Origin: CAYPNF01 sp964411985
GTDB lineage: Bacteria > Verrucomicrobiota > Verrucomicrobiia > Limisphaerales > J093
Length of the DNA stretch: 64,000 bases
Direction of reading: 5' to 3'
NCBI GenBank assembly: GCA_964411985.1
Contig: CAYPNF010000027.1
Coordinates: 48,664 to 112,663 of the forward strand
The notes under the pieces were generated by a model. That model was not told the origin of the DNA. It did no database searches and saw only the letters and a program-made list of their open reading frames with translations. Shown here piece after piece: positions 61,012-64,000 of the stretch (positions are counted from its first letter, which is position 1; each line of letters begins with the position of its first letter). Made by a program: the position numbers and the translations under genes.

Positions 61012-62280
61012 ATGAAACGCCGAGAATTCCTTCGCCATTCGCTATCCACCGCCGCTGTGTTGACCTTCCCGATGTTGCTCCCCAGCCATGCGCTGGCGGG
61101 CAAGGGAAAGGTCGGGCCCAACGACCGCATCCAGGTTGGGTTCATCGGCTTGGGCGGCAGAGCTCGTTGGATTCTCAAAGACGAGGCGTTGCCAGGTGCG
61201 GAGGTGGTCGCGGTGGCCGACTGCTTCCTTCCGCGCTGCGATCAGGCGGCCAAGCAAACACCCGGGAGCGAGAAGTGGAGGAAGTACCAGCATTACCGTA
61301 ACATGCTCGAGAAGGAGAAACTGGACGTGGCCTTCGTGGAGACCACCACGCACGCGCGAGTTTTGGCCTTGATCCACGCCATGCAGGCGGGCTGCGACGT
61401 GTACGCCGAAAAACCGCAGAGCCTCACGATTGCCGAGGGGCGAGTGCTGGTCAAGGCGGTGCACAGGTACAAGAAGGTGCTCCAGACCGGTTCCCAGCAA
61501 CGTTCGATGCCCATCAACCGCCATGCGAGCGAGTTGGTCCGCAACGGTGCGATCGGGCGGGTTCATACGGTGATCGTCTGCAATTTCGCGGGTCCGAAAG
61601 TTTATAAGCCCAAGCCCACGGAGCCGGTCCCGGATGGGCTGGATTGGGATCACTGGTGCAACCAGACCGAGCTGCGTCCCTACACCAGCGAACTCCAGAA
61701 CGGTTGGTCGGACTTCGCCGACTATGACGGTGGCGGACAGGTTTGGGGAGTGAGTGGCTGGGGTACCCACAGTCTCGACCAGGTTCAATGTGCGATCGGG
61801 ATGGATCGAACCGGTCCGGTGGAGATCTGGCCGGAAGACTCCGGTCCGATGTGCAAGGTCACCATGCGGTATGCCAACGGGCTGCTGGTCAAACTGGAAG
61901 GCAAGAACCGCGGTATGGAGGATTTGGGCGCCATTTTTGTCGGGGAGAAAGGAAAGATCGAGATCCTCCGCGGCGATTACACTTCCGACCCGGTCGATTT
62001 ACGCAAGGACGCGCCTCCGGTGACACCGCAGGGCCCCAAGGAATCGATTCCTCATATTCAGAACTTCTTTGACTGTGTTCGATCCCGCAAGTTGCCGAAC
62101 GCTGACGTAGAGACAGGGCATCGCGCCACTTCGCTCTGCCACCTGGTGAACATTTGCCGGACCGTCCAGCGCAAGTTGAAGTGGGATCCGAAGGCCGAAA
62201 GATTCGAAAGTGACGCCCAAGCCAACCAGCTTCTTTCGCGTTCGCGCCGCAAAGGGTACGAATTGCCGAAGCTGACTTAA
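61012..62280 (+). CDS. Tat-exported Gfo/Idh/MocA-family oxidoreductase
   Basis: A 422-residue NAD(P)-dependent oxidoreductase-like protein. The N-terminus MKRREFLRHSLSTAAVLTFP is a Tat signal, so it should be exported folded with cofactor. The Rossmann fold shows VGFIGLGGRARWILKD, then VFVETTTHARVL-like sequence (FVETTTHARVLALIHAM) and DVYAEKPQSLTIAEGR with the family EKP motif. The C-terminal domain includes WDHWCNQTELRPYTSELQNG and YDGGGQVWGVSGWGTHSLDQ. Many verrucomicrobial and planctomycetal genomes carry large sets of these; substrates are usually unknown sugars. It sits alone between repeats. Confidence 0.9.
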   Translation: MKRREFLRHSLSTAAVLTFPMLLPSHALAGKGKVGPNDRIQVGFIGLGGRARWILKDEALPGAEVVAVADCFLPRCDQAAKQTPGSEKWRKYQHYRNMLEKEKLDVAFVETTTHARVLALIHAMQAGCDVYAEKPQSLTIAEGRVLVKAVHRYKKVLQTGSQQRSMPINRHASELVRNGAIGRVHTVIVCNFAGPKVYKPKPTEPVPDGLDWDHWCNQTELRPYTSELQNGWSDFADYDGGGQVWGVSGWGTHSLDQVQCAIGMDRTGPVEIWPEDSGPMCKVTMRYANGLLVKLEGKNRGMEDLGAIFVGEKGKIEILRGDYTSDPVDLRKDAPPVTPQGPKESIPHIQNFFDCVRSRKLPNADVETGHRATSLCHLVNICRTVQRKLKWDPKAERFESDAQANQLLSRSRRKGYELPKLT

Positions 62281-62509
62281 CCGTAACAATTCAATGAAGA
62301 ACAGGAGTCAGCGGAGATAGCAGAGATCGGGCTTGAGCGGTCTGACGATCGAGACGGACGTATCACTTTCACCGTCCAGTGAACGCTTGAACGGACCGCG
62401 AGGAGCGATTCTGACTCCGTCTGACGGCTCTGCTCTCTCTGCTGCCTCTTGTTCAACTGCATGGACACGGCTTAGCCGAAGGCCGCTCGACCCTGTGCTT
62501 TGGAAAGGG

Positions 62510-62615
62510 GAGTGCAAACATGATGAACAAGATTCACAGGATGGGATCAAGACAGCTTTGTCTTTTCGGCCCCCTGTTCCAATCCTGTCCATCCTATTGA
62601 TCCTGTCCAATTCCC
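62510..62615. repeat. MITE-like palindromic element, copy 2
   Basis: The left arm (AACAAGATTCACAGGATGGG) and right arm (CCAATCCTGTCCATCCTATT then GATCCTGTCC) are imperfect inverted copies. They use the same CAGGAT/ATCCTG words as the element at 60418-60521. Confidence 0.5.
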
Positions 62616-62618
62616 CGC

Positions 62619-62805
62619 CCTGATCGATGGAGCCCAAAAACCTCCGCGAGGGGAATTTTGGCAGAAACCGGACCTATTCTTGGTAAAAGCCTAAATTGAG
62701 TTTATCCTATTCATCATCAATGCCTTCCATGCTTGGAACCAATTTTGGCATTTTGTCACCGCATCCCGCCGCCGAGGGAAGAAAACGGCAAAGCCAGGGA
62801 CAGAC
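62619..62805 (+). repeat. 187-bp direct repeat, copy 2
   Basis: Same start, length and end as the copy at 60553-60739, in the same orientation. Its last nine bases form a hairpin with GTCTGTCCC at 62819-62827. In copy 1 the matching half is 149 nt away, as if sequence were inserted in the loop there. Confidence 0.8.
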
Positions 62806-62842
62806 GCGGATTAGAATTGTCTGTCCCCACTGACTGTCTTCA

Positions 62843-62906
62843 GGTAGGGACATCGCGCTGCGATGTCCGGGGAGGTGTACGGACGGCCCAGCGGTCCGTC
62901 CCTACC
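62843..62906. repeat. REP-like double-hairpin element, copy A
   Basis: GGTAGGGAC and GTCCCTACC close an element with two internal hairpins: GGACATCGCGCTGCGATGTCC and GGACGGCCCAGCGGTCCGTCC. It lies 31 nt from the 3' end of the transposase gene. Copies B and C are at 63469-63530 and from 63947. Confidence 0.85.
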
Positions 62907-62937
62907 ACAAGGAGGAAGACTACACCTTCACTCCTCC

Positions 62938-63447
62938 CTAGGATTCGAACTGCGGACGGCTCCCATCGCCAAAGTAGACGAATGGCCAGTCTTCGGCACG
63001 GCTAACCAAATTACGGCGTACCGGATTGAGTAGAATGTAATCCGCCTTTTCCCGCCGACTCTCCTCTCGCCTGAGTCGGTGTTCAAAGAAATCCCTTTGC
63101 CAGCCAATGCCACTCGTCTTGGCGGTCCACTCCTTCCATTTGCTAACGATTTGGCGGAGCGGTATGTCTGAGGGGGCGAACGAGATGAGCGCATGCAGGT
63201 GATCAGGCATAAGCAGGAAAAGGTAAGGCCACCAGACACACTTTTCCTGGCGATGGCGAACGGTATCGAACAACTGAGTTGCAATGGCTTGTGAGGCGAG
63301 TTGATTTCTAAAGCGCTCGGCACAGTTGATCGTGATGAAGTAGATTTCCTTTTGGGGATCCACCCACGGTGGGATGGTATGCGGCAAGGTTTTGCGGCGC
63401 GGGAACTCAATCTCCATGAGTGGACGATAGTTGTATCCGGTCGGCAT
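62938..63447 (-). CDS. REP-associated tyrosine transposase (RAYT, Y1_Tnp)
   Basis: A 169-residue single-strand transposase of the HUH/Y1 class. ATG 63447 gives MPTGYNYRPLMEIEFP; ATG 63417 is also possible. IYFITINCAERFRNQLA is followed by the HUH motif in LFLLMPDHLHALISFAP. The C-terminal WQRDFFEHRLRREESRREKA and YILLNPVRRNLVSRAEDWPF are typical of RAYTs, with the catalytic Tyr probably the one opening YILLNP. The gene is flanked within 35 nt on both sides by copies of a double-hairpin repeat, the expected substrate. It looks intact. Confidence 0.9.
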   Translation of the reverse strand: MPTGYNYRPLMEIEFPRRKTLPHTIPPWVDPQKEIYFITINCAERFRNQLASQAIATQLFDTVRHRQEKCVWWPYLFLLMPDHLHALISFAPSDIPLRQIVSKWKEWTAKTSGIGWQRDFFEHRLRREESRREKADYILLNPVRRNLVSRAEDWPFVYFGDGSRPQFES

Positions 63448-63468
63448 GCAAGACGTCAATTCCAGTCA

Positions 63469-63530
63469 GGTAGGGACATCGCGCTGCGATGTCCGGGGAT
63501 GTACGGACGGCCCATCGGTCCGTCCCTACC
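63469..63530. repeat. REP-like double-hairpin element, copy B
   Basis: Same structure and orientation as copy A (GGTAGGGACATCGCGCTGCG ... GTCCCTACC), starting 22 nt upstream of the RAYT start codon. It carries small differences from copy A near the centre (GGGGATGTAC; CCCATCGG). Confidence 0.85.
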
Positions 63531-63946
63531 AGGGGAGGGGGAGTTTTGACTGGATCTGCGGGATGGGAAGAGGCCTCGTTATGGTCCCCTAGATCAAAAT
63601 CCTGTTCATCTTGTCCATCATGTCGAAACCCACCAGGGGAAACCCAAACTGTCTGTCCCTAGTCTTTTGTGGTAGTCGATGCCTCGCTGAGGCGTCGAGG
63701 CCAGGCCGACGAAAGGAAGAGGGTATGGGTGTGCCGAGCGAATCGGCAGCGGCTTCGCATCGTCTGTCCCTGGTCCTGCCCCCATGAATCGAAACATGCC
63801 TGCCAACATTGCCAAAATTCCATTATCCTCTGATCATGCGTGTTATCAGCATGTTAAGTGAGTAAACCCCTCCTGCCAAAAAGATCGCTGGTTCTGCCAA
63901 TATTCCCCTCTCAGGGCACACCAAACCGTCTGTCCCCGTTTCCTCA
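63531..63946. other. Repeat-rich region without genes
   Basis: It holds a third palindromic element (about 63536-63640, GGGGGAGTTTTGACTGGAT ... ATCCTGTTCATCTTGTCC). A GTCTGTCCC word occurs three times (near 63650, 63760 and 63930), and a small hairpin GCCTCG/CGAGGC-like lies near 63680-63703. No coding sequence is supported. Confidence 0.5.
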
Positions 63947-64000
63947 GGTAGGGACATCGCGCTGCGATGTCCGGGGGGGCGGACGGCCCGGCGGTCCGTC
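63947..64000. repeat. REP-like double-hairpin element, copy C (cut by window end)
   Basis: GGTAGGGACATCGCGCTGCG, then a second hairpin GGACGGCCCGGCGGTCCGTC, identical in plan to copies A and B. The closing arm lies outside the window. Confidence 0.8.

Larger units (their letters stand above)
62281..62937. other. Repeat-rich intergenic region
   Basis: No gene is supported. It contains a palindromic element (about 62510-62615), copy 2 of the 187-bp repeat (62619-62805), a hairpin GGGACAGAC/GTCTGTCCC (62797-62827) and REP-like copy A (62843-62906), ending next to the transposase gene. Confidence 0.6.

Noticed and set aside
62843..64000. A CRISPR array
   Set aside because: Repeated units are about 60 bp, are themselves palindromic, are irregularly spaced and flank a RAYT gene. 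No cas genes are present.
1..64000. tRNA and rRNA genes
   Set aside because: I saw no cloverleaf with a GTTCGAATCC-type T-arm and no rRNA-like segments, but this was by eye and a covariance search could still find one.

Overview
This 64-kb window is a GC-rich chromosomal segment (GC roughly 60% by eye) from what is most likely a Verrucomicrobiota bacterium of the old subdivision 3 (Pedosphaera/Limisphaera-like). The lineage call is inference. It rests on pseudopilins with an [20 protein letters not shown] leader and an H-X9-DG tail, PEP-CTERM proteins, glycoside hydrolases of the GH78 and DUF2961/GH172 types, a porin-cytochrome cluster, and frequent weak or absent Shine-Dalgarno sequences. 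I recognised no rRNA, tRNA, CRISPR array, prophage or plasmid functions.

Layout: 1-2593 holds a chemoreceptor (cut by the left edge) with a periplasmic binding protein. 2594-3574 is non-coding and contains a decayed RHS fragment. 3575-12820 carries a GH78 enzyme, trpD, tsaC/sua5, an NtrX/NtrY-like two-component pair and a secreted protein of unknown function. 12971-16358 is housekeeping (eno, clpP, clpX). 16461-20808 holds pseudopilins, a HEAT-repeat lipoprotein, an esterase and a GH172-like enzyme. 21048-27775 holds dnaG, a CvpA-like protein, a GT-C-like membrane protein, a small conserved protein and pyrR-pyrB. 27799-38463 contains two pilin-like gene trios, each followed by two-component signalling genes. 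hflX follows.

The second half has a respiratory theme. nrfHA (nitrite to ammonium) lies at 40072-41976. A porin-cytochrome operon (lipoprotein multiheme cytochrome, 721-residue beta-barrel, small cytochrome c) lies at 47522-50900. hemE-hemN-hemY lies on the opposite strand at 53793-57633 and would supply haem. Between them are two paralogous PEP-CTERM genes flanking a truncated sialidase-like gene, and a large Ski2-like helicase.

Two loci look most unusual. At 51048-53848 a degenerate nucleotidyltransferase, a membrane protein ending in a Gly/Cys-only tail and a radical SAM/SPASM enzyme form a tightly packed trio, which suggests a peptide-tail modification system. At 57760-60374 a BlaI-type repressor with an apparently leaderless, palindrome-covered promoter overlaps an M56 (BlaR1-type) metallopeptidase whose C-terminal half looks like a Wzz/GumC polysaccharide co-polymerase instead of a beta-lactam sensor.

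The right end (60375-64000) is repeat-rich. A Gfo/Idh/MocA oxidoreductase sits between two 187-bp direct repeats, and a RAYT (REP-associated tyrosine transposase) sits between copies of a double-hairpin REP-like element, with a third copy running off the window.
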